A program made the translations under genes and the position numbers. Below, piece after piece: positions 46,793 through 58,661 of a DNA stretch of 64,000 nt. The stretch is from positions 1,426,001 through 1,490,000 of the forward strand of contig JALPQD010000044.1 of the NCBI GenBank assembly GCA_023101885.1. Reading direction: 5' to 3'. The DNA is from Typhlomys cinereus (lineage: Eukaryota; Chordata; Mammalia; Rodentia; Platacanthomyidae). The notes under the pieces are model-generated. The model was not told the origin of the DNA. It worked only from the letters and a program-made list of their open reading frames with translations, and ran no database searches. Numbering within the stretch: the first letter of the stretch is position 1; each line of letters opens with the position of its first letter.

Positions 46793-47044
46793 TTGCATGG
46801 CTACTCTTAATTGGTATGTTAAAACTGAATGAGGCATGATGTAGTGAGATTAATTGGAAATAAAAGCCTATTTCATTATCTATGAAAGTTTTAGACTTGA
46901 ACCGTATAACCTTGGTTGTATTACATTTCTGGCTGGGAAATTTATTACATTCCCATGGCCTGGTAGGAGCATATTAGGAAAACAGACGTCTTCTTTTCCC
47001 CTCTCTGTGTTCCCCCATTTAGGATATATTGATCGACATTTCTT

Positions 47045-47313
47045 TTTTTTAATTTTTTTACTTATTCAATTGTGTGTGTGTGTGTGTGTGTATGTGTGTG
47101 TGTAGAACCACTGGCGAATTCGGGAACCACCATGGACGCCTCCACCTCCTCCTTGTTTACTCTGCCCAGGGATTCACAGGCTCCGCCCTACCAGGACCAG
47201 AAGCGCAGGCCGCCCCCGCTTCCGCCTGGTGTCTATACGTGGGATCTAAGATTGGAACTCAGGACCTTCTGCCTGCAAGGCAGAGGCTTAACCCCTGAGC
47301 CACCTCTCCAGCC
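47045..47313 (-). mobile_element. Young tRNA-derived SINE with 11-bp target-site duplication
   Basis: Minus orientation, near-consensus copy. The direct repeat CGACATTTCTT lies at 47034-47044 and 47314-47324. Confidence 0.9.
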
Positions 47314-47654
47314 CGACATTTCTTATGTTATAGATTTTGATAGGTTTTTGTAATAGAGGATTTCTGTCTGGCTACATTTTACATGCTAGGTGTCAATTTT
47401 TTCTCTCTTTGCCATCCTATCCTCTATTCCATTACCTCCCTCCCCTTTAAAACTGTCTCCCGCAGTTCTTTCTGTTTTATGGCTCCTGACTGCCATTACA
47501 GGAGTCCTGTATGAGGCCCAATGGGTCACACAGGCAGAGGGACAAGTGAATGAAGAGAGACAGGAAAACCTGTGAGTGGGATGAGAGAGCATGGGGTGTA
47601 TATTAGGGCATGAAAGAGTCCAATTAATTGTATTTATATAGGAAAATTTCAAAG

Positions 47655-47656
47655 AA

Positions 47657-47728
<72 letters not shown>

Positions 47729-47820
47729 AAAGAAAGAAGGAAGAAAGGAAGGAAGGAAGGAAGGAAGGAAGGAAGGAAGGAAGGAAGGAAGGAAGGAAGG
47801 AAGGAAGGAAGGAAGGAAGG
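47655..47820. repeat. (AAAG)n/(AAGG)n purine microsatellite
   Basis: About 75 bases of AAAG units pass into about 75 bases of AAGG units on the plus strand, giving one uninterrupted purine strand of about 165 bases. Confidence 0.97.
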
Positions 47821-47939
47821 TGAGCACTCCATCTGCTGGAATCCATTCTGAGCTGCCAAAGGAAAGCAGGTTATGGAGCTTCAGTAGGGGCTGGAGTAGG
47901 GAGTGGGGCGCTCATGATCTACGGGAACTCTTTGGAAGT

Positions 47940-48362
47940 GCAGATGTGTTGCAGTCAGCCTGCATGGTTGCTGATAAATGACCACCAAATGGCTTAAGGG
48001 AACAAGGTCTTTATTTCCTTATGACAGTCCAGTTACAGTAAATAGTCCCACTTGATGGGAGAGCATGCATCAACACTGGCCACACCATCTCTACCTAATG
48101 GTTGAGAGAGGGACGATCCTTACTTGCCAGACCACATGTCTGGCCAAGTGTACAAAAGGATGACAACTCTCTCAACCAGCTCTCTGTATATTATTTCAGG
48201 GCCCAATCCCACCCACTATGGGCTGGACATCCCACCCCCATTAGCTAGACCATCTTCTGGAGGTTTGCTCTAGGCCTACAACAAATTCTCTACAAATGTG
48301 CCCAGAGCTCAAACTCTCAACTGTCAAGTTGACACCTGTGCCTAACTATGACAAGGTGCACG
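47940..48362 (+). repeat. Unidentified interspersed repeat (copy 1)
   Basis: Shares its order of blocks with 53270-53337 plus 55727-56075. Shared text includes 'GGCTTAAGGGAACAAGG..TTTATTT' near the start, 'CTTGCCAGAC..TCTGGCCA' in the middle and 'TCAAGTTGACACCTGTG..CTATGACAAG' at the end. It may be an old DNA transposon or an LTR; I cannot name the family. Confidence 0.6.
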
Positions 48363-48950
48363 CACAGAGCTCTTCATCCCATCACCCTGAGCAGACATCA
48401 CCTGAGCAGACTACACCAAAAGGGAAAGATCAACTTTAATGCAATAATAATGAAACTTCAATCACCCACTATTATCAATACATAGGTCATAGAGTCAAAA
48501 AATAAAACAAAAAAGCATTAAATGGCACCATAGATCAGAGGCACTCGATAGATCTTTATAGAATATTTCACTGACTACCTGAAAACACATGGTCTTCTCA
48601 GAAACCCATGGATTTTGACTATGTCAACTTGCATTTTGGACACATGGCAAATCCTAACAATTATGAAAATTGAAACAATTTCCTAAATCCCATCAGAACA
48701 TAAGAAAATGAAATCATAAGTAAGAGAAATTGTAGAAATTGTATGAGCATATAGAGATTGAACAATAAACTTCGGAATAAAGTATAGGTAATTGAATAAG
48801 TTATAGGGAGGACTTAAAATCTCTACAATAGAATGAAAGCAGCAACATAACATATCATAATCTGTGGAATGCCACAAGGCCAGTTATAAAACGAAAGTTT
48901 GCAATTAAGAATATCAATATTAAAAAAAAAACAAAGATGTTTCAAGTAGC
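48363..48950. other. No gene seen
   Basis: AT-rich intergenic DNA with a poly-A run near 48922. Nothing recognisable. Confidence 0.45.
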
Positions 48951-49430
48951 ATGAGGATGCAGCTAGGGGTGATGCATCAGCGGGGCGGCCTGAAGAGAAG
49001 GAACTTGTTACACTGCAGAGGCCTGCACTCCACAGGAGTAGACAAGCCACAGTGAACCCTGAGATCCATTGAGGCATGTGGGCAGAAGGGTGGCAGGGAA
49101 TAGTGAAGGGAAGAGGGGATGGGAAGGAGAAGGGAGGAAGGGAACTAGGATGAATACTCAATATGCTTGTAAAAGTAGAGAAAATTAATTTTAAAAAGAA
49201 AAAAAGAAAGAAAAGCAATAATCCAAACCAGATAAAGTAATAAAAAAAGATGCTCTGGGGGATGGAAGGGAGGAAGAGTTAGAGGTATGTGTCAGGAGAG
49301 AGGGAGAGAGATAAGGAATGTGAAAGGGTGAGAGGAAGGGAGGAGGGACAATGAGGAAGAGAGGGAAGGAAAAGAGTTGGGTACCTATGAGCTTGTATGA
49401 TTAGACAAAAATAAAATGTGTAATAAAAAA
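48951..49430 (+). mobile_element. Old L1 3'-UTR-like G/A-rich tail segments
   Basis: Two G/A-rich blocks (GGGAAGGAGAAGGGAGGAAGG near 49110 and AGGAAGGGAGGAGGG near 49335) each end in an A-rich tail with AATAAA-like text. They resemble 3' UTRs of older rodent L1s, possibly two tandem pieces. Confidence 0.5.
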
Positions 49431-50365
49431 CAAGAAATAATAGATATCAAGCTTGACATTAGCAAAATAGCAACTAAAAGAACAAAGCAAAGAAACAGTG
49501 TTCCTCTCAAATATTTTTAAAGAGATTAACAGCAAATCCTTAGCCAAACTAATAAAAAGAAGCAGAGTGAACTCTGTAATTAATAAAATTAACAATGAAT
49601 CCAGAAATGTTAATCATTTACCACTGAAATCCCAAAGGTAACTGAGGGTTGTTTTGAAATATTTTATTCCAACAAACTGAAAAAAATCTAGAAGAAATAG
49701 ATACATTTCTAGATTCTTGACCTATTAAAACTAAATGATATAAACAAATTGACGGATAACTGTCAATGAGACTGAAACAAGGAAAAACTAGAAGCAGATC
49801 TTTAAAGCAAAATAGCTCCAATGTTCTTAAACTATTTCATATTATGTAGATACAAAAATGCTTATAAACTAATTCTACAAAACCAGTATTATCCATATTC
49901 TTAAACTTCATTAAGTCACAAAAGAAGAAAATTATGGACCAGTATCCTTCTGGTAAACGTTGTTGCCAAAATCTGAACACAATGCTTGGAAAACAATTTT
50001 AGTAACTCATTCAAAAGATCATATACATGGCAGTAAAGTCAGTTTCTCTCCAGGGTTACAAGGAGGTGTCAACATACACATCTCAATAAATGTAAGGCAG
50101 TACATAAAGAGAAGAAGGATGAAGGTCATAGGATCAACACAATTCACAGAAAAGTATTTGGCAAAACTCAGCATCCCTTCATGATAAGCGGCTGAAGGGT
50201 CTAAGAACAGATCGCTCATATCTCAAAATGATGGTCTGTACATGTTAAACTAATAGCCAATATTATACTGAGAGGTAGGAAACTGAAGCCATTTTCCATT
50301 AAATCAGCACCCTGACAGGTATGCCTACATTCACCACTGTACTTCAAAATGTTCTTGAAATCTTT

Positions 50366-50375
50366 CCCCTGTGTG

Positions 50376-50421
<46 letters not shown>

Positions 50422-50620
50422 AGAGAGTACTTAAGTGTGTGTGACAGGAATCATCCTGTATTGTGTTACCTCCTCATTGCTTAGCTCTGAGATTTCCCAG
50501 CACCAGAATTACAGGCAACCACTATATCTGCGCAGTATATTTACGTGGGATTTGAATCTGACTCAGGTGCTTTTGCTTGTGAAGCAAAGGTTTTAACCTC
50601 TGAGTGATCTCTCCAGCACA
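50366..50620 (-). mobile_element. B2-like SINE inserted in the ancient L1
   Basis: A long GT run (50372-50419) begins the element and it ends GGTTTTAACCTCTGAGTGATCTCTCCAGCAC, the reverse complement of the family head. Confidence 0.8.
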
Positions 50621-50814
50621 GTTCTTGAAGTCTTAGAGAAATAAGAACAAGAAATAAAAGAGACACATGTAGGAAAGAGAAAGCTAAATTATCCCTACTT
50701 AAAGAAGATAAGATTTTATCTACCAGAGAAATCTTACATCTGATGAAGCATTTTAGCAAAGTAACAGGATGCACAGTTATCATATAAAAACATCAGCTAT
50801 AAAAACAACAACCA

Positions 50815-50960
50815 TATGTCCATTAATCCTAACACACGTGAGGCAAAGACAAAGAGATTGAGTCCACCTTGGGCTACATGGACAGTTTGAGACTTAAGGC
50901 TATGGGGACAGTTGAGGCAGCTCTCATCTCACAGTAAGACTCTGACTTAAGCAAAAACAA
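50815..50960 (+). mobile_element. B1-like SINE inserted in the ancient L1
   Basis: 'CATTAATCCTAACACACGTGAGGCAAAGACAAAGAGATTGAGTCCACCTTGGGCTACATGGACAG' has the B1 block order, followed by a repeat of the GAGGCAG text and an A-rich end. Confidence 0.7.
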
Positions 50961-51815
50961 TCAATATTCTTACTGTACACCAATAACAAACATGAGAAAG
51001 AAATAAGTGTACCAATCTCATTTTAGTATCCTTAAAAAAATCAAATGCCAAAGAAGAAATCTAGCCAAAGAGGAAGATGACTACCAGAATTAAAACTATG
51101 AGACACTAGAAAAAGAAATTGAAGAACATAGAAAGCTTTTCCATATGCATGAATTAGGCAAAATTAATACTATATATAAAATGGCAACATTACAAAAACT
51201 GATTTGTAGATTCAATACATTCTATTGACATTTTTTACACAATAGGGATGGGATGAGCCCTTAAATTCATAGATATGTACAAAAAAACCTGAATTACAAA
51301 TTAATACTAAGAATAAAGAGCCCTGGGGACAGAGGTCAGGAGCTGTTAGTTTACTAGCTTTATCCTGTCACTGGTACCCCTAATCTCTGATCTGTGGACC
51401 TTAATGAATCACTCAAATGGCTCAGTGGTATAGTGACTCTACCCCTGAGCTTCAAAATTCCAAAGTCTCCTTTCTCTTGTGAACAACAAATAGAAATCAT
51501 CAGTAGTCACTTTGAGGTTAGGGACAAGGAGGATCTACTTGTTTAAATATGCTATACTTTCTTACATGTGAGATACAAAAAATGGGGAGTTAAAAACCAT
51601 GATGTTAGCAAGGAGTTGAGACCAGACTGAGGCAGGTGTGCAAAGTCGTGCTTCCAATATCTTTGATTCTGAGGAATCAAGGGGGAAAAAGAAAGGATAA
51701 AAAAGGGGAAAAAAAAGCAATTATTTTGAAAATGTAGACTTACAGGGAAAATATTTTCCCCTTTAGTTTCTGACAAATATAGAATTCTAAATAATCATTG
51801 AAATTTTAGATTGAG

Positions 51816-52105
51816 AGGCTGGAGAGATGGCTCAGGAGCTACACCTGTGCCTCACGAGAAGGACCTGTATTCAGATCCCTGGTCCACATAAAAAGGCCAA
51901 GCAGAAATGGTGGCAGCATGCACTTACAGCCTGAAAGACAGAGCCTGAAAAATCTCAGAGTGAATCAATAAGGAGGTAGAGCAATCCAAGATGACTGCCG
52001 AAGTCACCCTTGGACTTCCATAGACATACACAGTGCCCTCTGATAACACACACATGTAAGCACGCGCACACACGCACACACATACACTAAAAATTAAAAG
52101 AAATA
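51816..52105 (+). mobile_element. B2-like SINE
   Basis: Head GAGGCTGGAGAGATGGCTCAGGAG, GATCCCTGGTCCACATA block, AGCAATCCAAGATGAC block and CA tail. ATTGAAATTTT flanks both ends (about 51798 and 52109). Confidence 0.85.
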
Positions 52106-52870
52106 AATATTGAAATTTTCCTCACTTTTTTCCTTAGTGCATTACTGTGACATTAAAGTCTTAATTTTTCAATATCCTTTTTCTATTTACATTACTTTTC
52201 TATTTACATTACATTACTTATATGATGACACTTAGAAGCTAAGCAACACATGGGAAGCCATCTTCTTTAATGTAAATTGACAAAGAAAAAAGTTAAATGT
52301 CAACAGTCAGTGTACAAATGGCAGCCTATTTCTCTGTAACTGATTCATACTAATTATCTTGTAGAACCAAGCATATAAAATAATTGAGAACAGCTGAACA
52401 TCTGATTGAGTTGTCTTAAATATAACATAATAATTCACTTAGAGTATTACCACAGATTGGTACCATATTGTTTACTTTTGAAATAAATATATGTCAATGA
52501 AGGCATCCTATTGTATGTGCCTTGGGCTTATATTTTTTCTTTGCATAAATTCCTTCTTGCTAAACACACCATTTACTGAATGTTCACTCAGGTGACCTTA
52601 TTTATTTTATAATTTCTACTACTAACAACAAAAAAGACTATCCAGAAATCCATACAAAGTGTTTGATATGAACCTTTATTCTCATTTGTAATCATGTGCC
52701 ACAAGCATATCATGAAATATCAGACTTAATGGACATGAAACAGATCAGAGGATAAAAAATATGAAGTTTCCACACTTTAAGAGGGATAAAGTGGGATAGA
52801 AGTAAGTCAATTGCCACATGCATATGTCAGTTACATAAAGATGATTATTCTGTACTAAAGCAGAAATTTC
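52106..52870. other. No gene seen
   Basis: AT-rich intergenic sequence without recognisable coding or repeat content. Confidence 0.45.
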
Positions 52871-52879
52871 ATTCTTATA

Positions 52880-53145
52880 TTTTAAAAATTGTCTATTATT
52901 TTGCGTGTATGGGTTTTCATGTGTGTGTGCATGAGCAAGTGCTTTGGCTTGAATGTGGAGGTCAGATGGAAATATCTGAAGTCTGTTCTCTCCTGCTGTC
53001 TTTCCATGATATCCTGGGATTGGACGCAGGTCTTTAGGCTTCAGTCTTCACAAGGGCCTTTGCCCACAGAGTCATCCTGCCATCCTTCATCCAAGAATCT
53101 TACTCCCCAGTGCTGTTCTCATTTGCTTTTGCTAAACCTCTGATA
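52880..53145 (-). mobile_element. B3/B4-like SINE, degraded
   Basis: GTGTGTGCATGAGCAAGTGCTTTGGCTTGAATGTGGAGGTCAGATGG and the following GGGATTGGACGCAGGTCTTTAGGCTTC text follow the minus-strand order of the B3/B4 group. A related element lies at 58040-58200. Confidence 0.55.
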
Positions 53146-53269
53146 ATTAAAAAAAAAAAAAAAAAAAAAGACAACTCTGACCACATTCTACTCTCTGAGG
53201 TGGAGCATGTGCACACACTGGGAATGCGGCTCAGGTAGTAAGTTCAGAGCTTGAGTTCTGTTGCAGTTA

Positions 53270-56075
53270 CTCTGCATACAGGCAACAATTCATGACAAAA
53301 TAGCTTATGGGAACAAAGGGATTTTACTTTATCTCTTACAATTATCGGGTCACAAACAATCTCAAAATTCATATGGAGGCACAAAAGACCCAGGATGGCA
53401 AAAACAATCCTGAGTAACAAAAACACGGCTGGACGTATAACCATACCAAACCTTAGTCTATACTACAAATCCATAGTTGTAAAAACAGCCTGGTATTGGC
53501 TCCAAAATAGACACACAGATCAATGGATAAGGGTTGAAGACCCAGATATAAGCCCACATGACTACAGCCATTTGATCTTTGATAAAGGGGCCCAAAAAAT
53601 CCAATGGCAAAAGAATAGCATCTTCAACAAATGGTGCTGGCAAAACTGGATCTCCATGTGCAGAAGATTAAAACTGGACCCGTACTTGTCGCCATGCATA
53701 AGAATTAATTCTAAATGGATCGAGGACCTTGATATAAGGCCAGAGACTATAAAAACCATAGGTGAAAGGGTAGGGAACTCCCTCGAGCTGATTGGGCTAG
53801 GCCAACAGTTCCTAAACGGACATGCAATAGCACAGTCACTACAACCAACACTCAACAGATGGGATTTATGAAATTAAAGAGCTTCTGTTCAGATAAAGAG
53901 ATTGTAACTTGAGCACAAAGGCAACCCACAGAATGGGAGAAAATCTTCACTAACCACATATCTGATAGAGCTCTATTATCCAGAGTGTACAAAGAACTTA
54001 GAAGACTAAACAACAAGGAAACAAATTGGCCAACTAAAAAATGGGCCTTGGAACTTAAAAGAAACTTTACCAGGGACGAAATTAAAAGATCTAACAAATA
54101 TCTTTAAAAAATGCTCCACTTCCTTAGCCATCAGGGAAATGCAAATCAAAACTTCCCTGAGATATCATCTCACTCCGGTCAGGATGGCAAAAATCCACAA
54201 TACAAACAACACCAAATGCTGGAGAGGATGTGGAGAGAGGGAACTCTCCTACATTGCTGATGGGAATGCAGGTTCATACAACCACTCTGGCGAGTCGTCT
54301 GGCAATTCTTAAAGAAATTAAAGATTGAAATGCCATATGACCCTGCTATTCCACTTTTGGAAATAACCGCCCATACAGCAAAAATTCACCTCGACAGCAC
54401 AAGCACAACCGACCATGTTCATAGCAGCACTGTTTACAATAGCAAAGTCATGGAATCAATCCAAATGTCCAACAGTTGACGAGTGGATAAGGAAAATGTG
54501 GTACATCTATACAAAGGAGTACTACTCAGCCATCAAAAATGATGAATTAATGGAATTTGCCAGGAAATGGATGGAATTAGAAACAATTTTATTGAGTGAA
54601 GTATTCCAGACCTAGAAAATTAAGTGCCACATGTACTCCCTAATAGGTAGCTCCTAGTACCAAACCCACTTAGAGTCACTCCAGGATAAATCTCTGCAAT
54701 ACCTACAGTAATTGCAAGGATTATGAACAGGAGGGATGGGGTTGAAGGGCCACACCAGAAACAAGGAGAGAGGGTACCATGTTACAGCAGAGAAAATAGG
54801 CCACCATCAAGGACTGCAAGTAAGTAATGAGACATCTGGTTAAGTTCACAGACTTTCCTTCCTAATCATTTACAACTGATGGGGTATGATCTCACCAGAA
54901 GGGGAGGGTATATAGTCTGGCAGATAGAAAGTAACCATTTCGCAAATGGGTGATTGACCCCTCCCTCACTGTGGGTTTCCTACTTTTATTACATCTACCT
55001 TTGAATATATTCTTATAACAAGACTCTAATTTAACAGGTTTTTATCTCTGGCCAGGGGGTGACATCCAATACACATCAGGATGGAGTGAAGGGCATTGCA
55101 GGAGCAGCAAAACTGAAAAAAAAATCAACAAACCATAATCCAGAACTTCAGAGACTCTGTATCAACCACCTGGAACTAGGCCAGCCTAATCTCTCCCCAT
55201 CCTGAAGCTCAGGGAAATTTGCGGAAGAGGGAACAGTAAGATTGTAAGAGCACAAGGATGGGAGGACTAATGATATGCAAGTTAGGGCCAAAGCAATCAG
55301 AATAGGACTTTACATGACCTGCGCAATGTCCAACACATTACTGACCCCACAAAGTCTAGCATGGACTAAAGCCACTAGGATCCTTGGAGGCTAGGAATTG
55401 ACAGCCACAGTAGTGCTCCTATGCTTAAAGGAACACAGGAAAGGGTTCTGGGAAATGCCGCTGGGTCCTTCCACCTCATCGGAGAGGAGGACCCAGAGGA
55501 GAGTTTGGCATGCACATTAAAGAATGCTCAGGGGATGGGTGAGAGGCACTGGGTGATGGAGAAGGAAGGGGGAGAGGAGGGGGATCCAGGTGTTTGCGGG
55601 AGGTGGAAGGAGGGAGGGGACTGGTGTATCTATTATGTTTGTATGAGTGGAAACAAAATAAAATAAAATAAAATAAAATAAAATAAAATAAAATAAAATA
55701 GGAAAAAAAACAATTATCTGGTCACAGTTCTCAGTCTAGCTTGGCAAGTGAACTCATGCCAAGACCAGGGACCAAGGGAACTGGTCGTATCATATTCATT
55801 GCTGAGAACAGGACAATTCTCACTTGCCAGACAAGCCTATCTGGCCAGGTGTACTGAAAAATGTCAACTTCCTTAACTACTTTCCTCCATCTTACCTAAC
55901 TGTCCCAAAACTAGTTCCAGCTGCCATGAGCTAAGTCTCTCTAATCAGTTATGACAACCTCTTGCATGCCTGCTCAGGGCCCGATTCAACAACTAATTCT
56001 TTACAAGTGTGCCAAGAGTGCAAACCTTCAATTTTCAAGTTAACGCCTGTATTTCACTATGACAAGTTTAATGTT
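53270..56075 (+). repeat. Unidentified interspersed repeat (copy 2), split by an L1
   Basis: The parts at 53270-53337 and 55727-56075 together match the repeat at 47940-48362. The L1 at 53355-55709 sits between them. Confidence 0.6.
53355..55709 (+). mobile_element. L1 retrotransposon, 5'-truncated, with 17-bp target-site duplication
   Basis: The plus strand carries the C-terminal third of ORF2 (53395-53871, then frame-broken pieces to 54615), a 3' UTR and an (AAAAT)n tail (55657-55700). The direct repeat is ACAATTATCGGGTCACA at 53338-53354 and ACAATTATCTGGTCACA at 55710-55726, with one mismatch. It belongs to the same L1 lineage as the 38.5-kb copy, in opposite orientation. Confidence 0.94.
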
Positions 56076-56084
56076 GAACATCAC

Positions 56085-56220
56085 AAAAAATCTACGAGTG
56101 GTAGCACTTTGGAGATAGAGGCAAGAATATCAGAAGTAAGTTTATCCATCCTCTGGTATGTAGTAAGTTTGAAGTCAACTGGGCTACATTCCCTGTCTCA
56201 AAAAGAAAAACAGAAATAGA
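56085..56220 (+). mobile_element. B1-like SINE, degraded
   Basis: 'GTGGTAGCACTTTGGAGATAGAGGCAAGAATATCAGAAG..CAACTGGGCTACATTCCCTGTCTCAAAAAG' keeps the B1 order and the A-rich end. Confidence 0.75.
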
Positions 56221-56269
56221 ATGTGAAATACATCACCAAGATATCAGGAGCTATAGCTAATTCACTGAG

Positions 56270-57255
56270 GTAAATACATATATATATATACATGTATGTA
56301 TGTATATGTATATATATATGTATATGTATGCTATCCCCTGCACCGATCTTCATTCTAGCAAAATAAGCATGTTTTCAATGTCTGTAGTTTATACAATATA
56401 ATAGAGTTCCACTCACCATGTATACTTGGCGGACTGAAGACTGAATGAAACAGATAAACTTTTGTTTTTGATACAAGGAAATTCCCCTGCTGTCATAGGC
56501 TTACACAGATTTAGAGTAGTGTAGTGCCAAAAAACAGACCAGTATTCAGGAAAGGAATCAAACAGAAAAGCAACAATTTGGATATGAGGCTTAGATTGTT
56601 TTCCTCACCACATCTGGCCATGAGTTCCAGAGAAAAAAATGCAAGTTGATGCCTTGAAAGCAGGTTCTTTTCAGGCTTCAAGTTAGTTTGGCAAATTACA
56701 CTAAAGAATAAAATCTTTCATCCCTATACATGTGTCATAGCTGACTTGTAAGTGATTCATGACATGTAACAATGCACACACTGCAAGGAGAGAAGCAAAT
56801 GAAACATGGGATGGTACCTGGCCATGACTTGCCTGAGCATCCACTGCACTTCATGTGTGTCACATTGGTTCTGGACCCAAGTCTTGTTGCTCACTACATA
56901 ACAGGCTAAACTAGGTTAACATGCAAGTTGGGGCAAGGAAATTGACTTTTGCTTTCCTAAAGCAAACTCACTGAGAGCAGGAAGTTTTGTCCGAGGTCTT
57001 TGTCAGATACCCACTTAGGGAATGATGGTAGCCTGGCTGGAACCTTCACATGGGTCAGAGTTTATGACCAATGACTGTCTAGTTACAAAGATGCCTTTTA
57101 GTCTGCAGATTACCTTGTCCATGTTCACACTTAACTCCTGGTGTGTTATAGGAAGACTGACAGGCAGGTTCAGAAGTTACATTAAGGGTCAGGGTGAGAT
57201 CTGATCTCAATATTTCAGTTCCATCTTAGTTTATCCCCCTCCCTTTAAAAGGTAC
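56270..57255. other. Intergenic; TA/TG-rich tract then no gene
   Basis: A TATATATA/CATGTATG tract covers 56276-56328. The remainder has no recognised gene or repeat. Confidence 0.45.
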
Positions 57256-57260
57256 ATAAC

Positions 57261-57466
57261 TTGGGCTGCAGAGTTGGCTCAAAGGTTAAGACTGCTTCAC
57301 AAGCAGAAGGTCCCAAGCTGAAATAGCGGCAGCCTGTACTTCTGGCCCTGGCACTTTCCATCTTTACCTGGGTTCCTGGGTTCTCAGGGAAATCCCAGAG
57401 CAAAGAATAAGGAAGTAGAAGCAATCCAGCATGATTCTCAATTCAGATACACACACACCACATACG

Positions 57467-57513
<47 letters not shown>

Positions 57514-57540
57514 CACAGACTCACACACCATATATGTATA
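57261..57540 (+). mobile_element. B2-like SINE with an inserted patch and long CA tail
   Basis: Head CTTGGGCTGCAGAGTTGGCTCAAAGGTTAAG, AGCAATCCAGCATGATTC block and (CA)n at 57464-57512. The middle contains 29 bases (57352-57380) identical to 58157-58185. Confidence 0.8.
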
Positions 57541-58039
57541 TACTGGGGTGGAAAAGATTCTATGGCTATTTGGAGAAGTTGTCCTAGTTTAGTGAGCTGG
57601 TAGATGGTTTATCCACGACTTGGATCAAGGTCTTTCCTACTGATAACTGCTCTGTATTCCTCCCTCCTTCCCTTCCTTTTTCTTTCCTTTTTTCCTTCCT
57701 ATTTTCTTTCTTCCTTCATTCATTCCTTTCATTGTTTTTTACTTTGTTTTTAAAAATAACTCTGAAGATAATTTTAGTATATGATATTTATACTGTATAC
57801 ATTATAAAAATAATGAAACAAAATGCTTTGAATTAACTATTTGGGTTTCGTTTTGCAATGAGGGAGAAATCCTTTCTCACATAAGTTTAAACATTCCTTT
57901 CATATCTATTAACCTGTAAGAACATGTATTTGAAACACCTCTCCTTTCATCCTAACATCATCTCCAAAGAGTTCATAATGTCTTATCTTTATAATGTCTT
58001 ATCTCATGTGAAATGTGAATAGAAAGCAGTTTCATCCCT

Positions 58040-58200
58040 TTATATTTAAAAGTTTACTTATTATTATTTTGTGTGTATAGGTGTTCATGTGTGCATGCAT
58101 GAGCAAGTACTGTGACTTGCATGTGGAGTCAAAGGCAACCTTGTGAAGTCAGTTGTCACTTTCCATCTTTACCTGGGTTCCTGGGATTAAACTCAGAACT
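58040..58200 (-). mobile_element. B3/B4-like SINE, degraded
   Basis: GTGTATAGGTGTTCATGTGTGCATGCATGAGCAAGTACTGTGACTTGCATGTGGAG resembles the copy at 52880 and continues to GGGATTAAACTCAGAACTCAG. Confidence 0.55.
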
Positions 58201-58326
58201 CAGTTTGGAATTCAGTTTATTGAACTGCCACTTATTTAAATATCTAACATATATATTAGAATAAATTGTCAAGAAAAAGTGTCACAAATTTTAATAACAG
58301 ACTGCTTTATTAAAAAGCTCATGCTT

Positions 58327-58661
58327 TGCCCTACTCAATGTCCAACACACTATTGACCCCACAAAGTCTAGCATGGACTAAAGACACTAGGATCCTTGGA
58401 GGCTAGGGACTGACAGTCACAGTAGTGTTCCTAAGCTTAAGGGGAACACAGGAAAGAGTTCTGGGAAATGCCACTGGGTCCTTGCACCTCATCGGAGAGG
58501 AGGACCCAGAGGAGAGTTTGGCATGCTCCGGGGATGGGAGGGAGAGGCAGTGGGGGATGGGGAGGGAGGGGGAGGGGAGGGGGGCATAAGGGAGTGGGAT
58601 GATGGAGGGAGGGAGGGGACCAGTGTACCTGTTAAGTTTGTATGAGTGGAAATAAAAAAAT
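58327..58661 (+). mobile_element. L1 3'-UTR fragment with 13-bp target-site duplication
   Basis: Plus-strand 3' UTR text matching 55320-55660, ending AAATAAAAAAAT. The direct repeat AAAGCTCATGCTT lies at 58314-58326 and 58662-58674. Confidence 0.92.

Larger units (their letters stand above)
49431..51320 (+). mobile_element. Ancient L1 ORF2 remnant interrupted by two SINEs
   Basis: The plus strand follows the order of L1 ORF2. A 'TTAGCCAAACTAATAAAAAGA' region is followed by reverse-transcriptase-region text (CTTCTGGTAAACG..GTTACAAGGAGGTGTCAACAT..AACTCAGCATCCCTTCATGATAA). The text from 50625 to 50800 and from 50960 to 51290 continues it. It is heavily mutated, with no open frame of useful length. 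Confidence 0.75.

Noticed and set aside
47072..47353. Open frames within the young SINEs (also at 3969, 4067, 26390, 35960, 37048)
   Set aside because: The same peptide recurs wherever the SINE lies, in either gene orientation. The open frame belongs to the repeat and is not a gene.
47628..47981. Lys/Glu/Arg repeat frame across the AAAG/AAGG tract
   Set aside because: Translation of a microsatellite.
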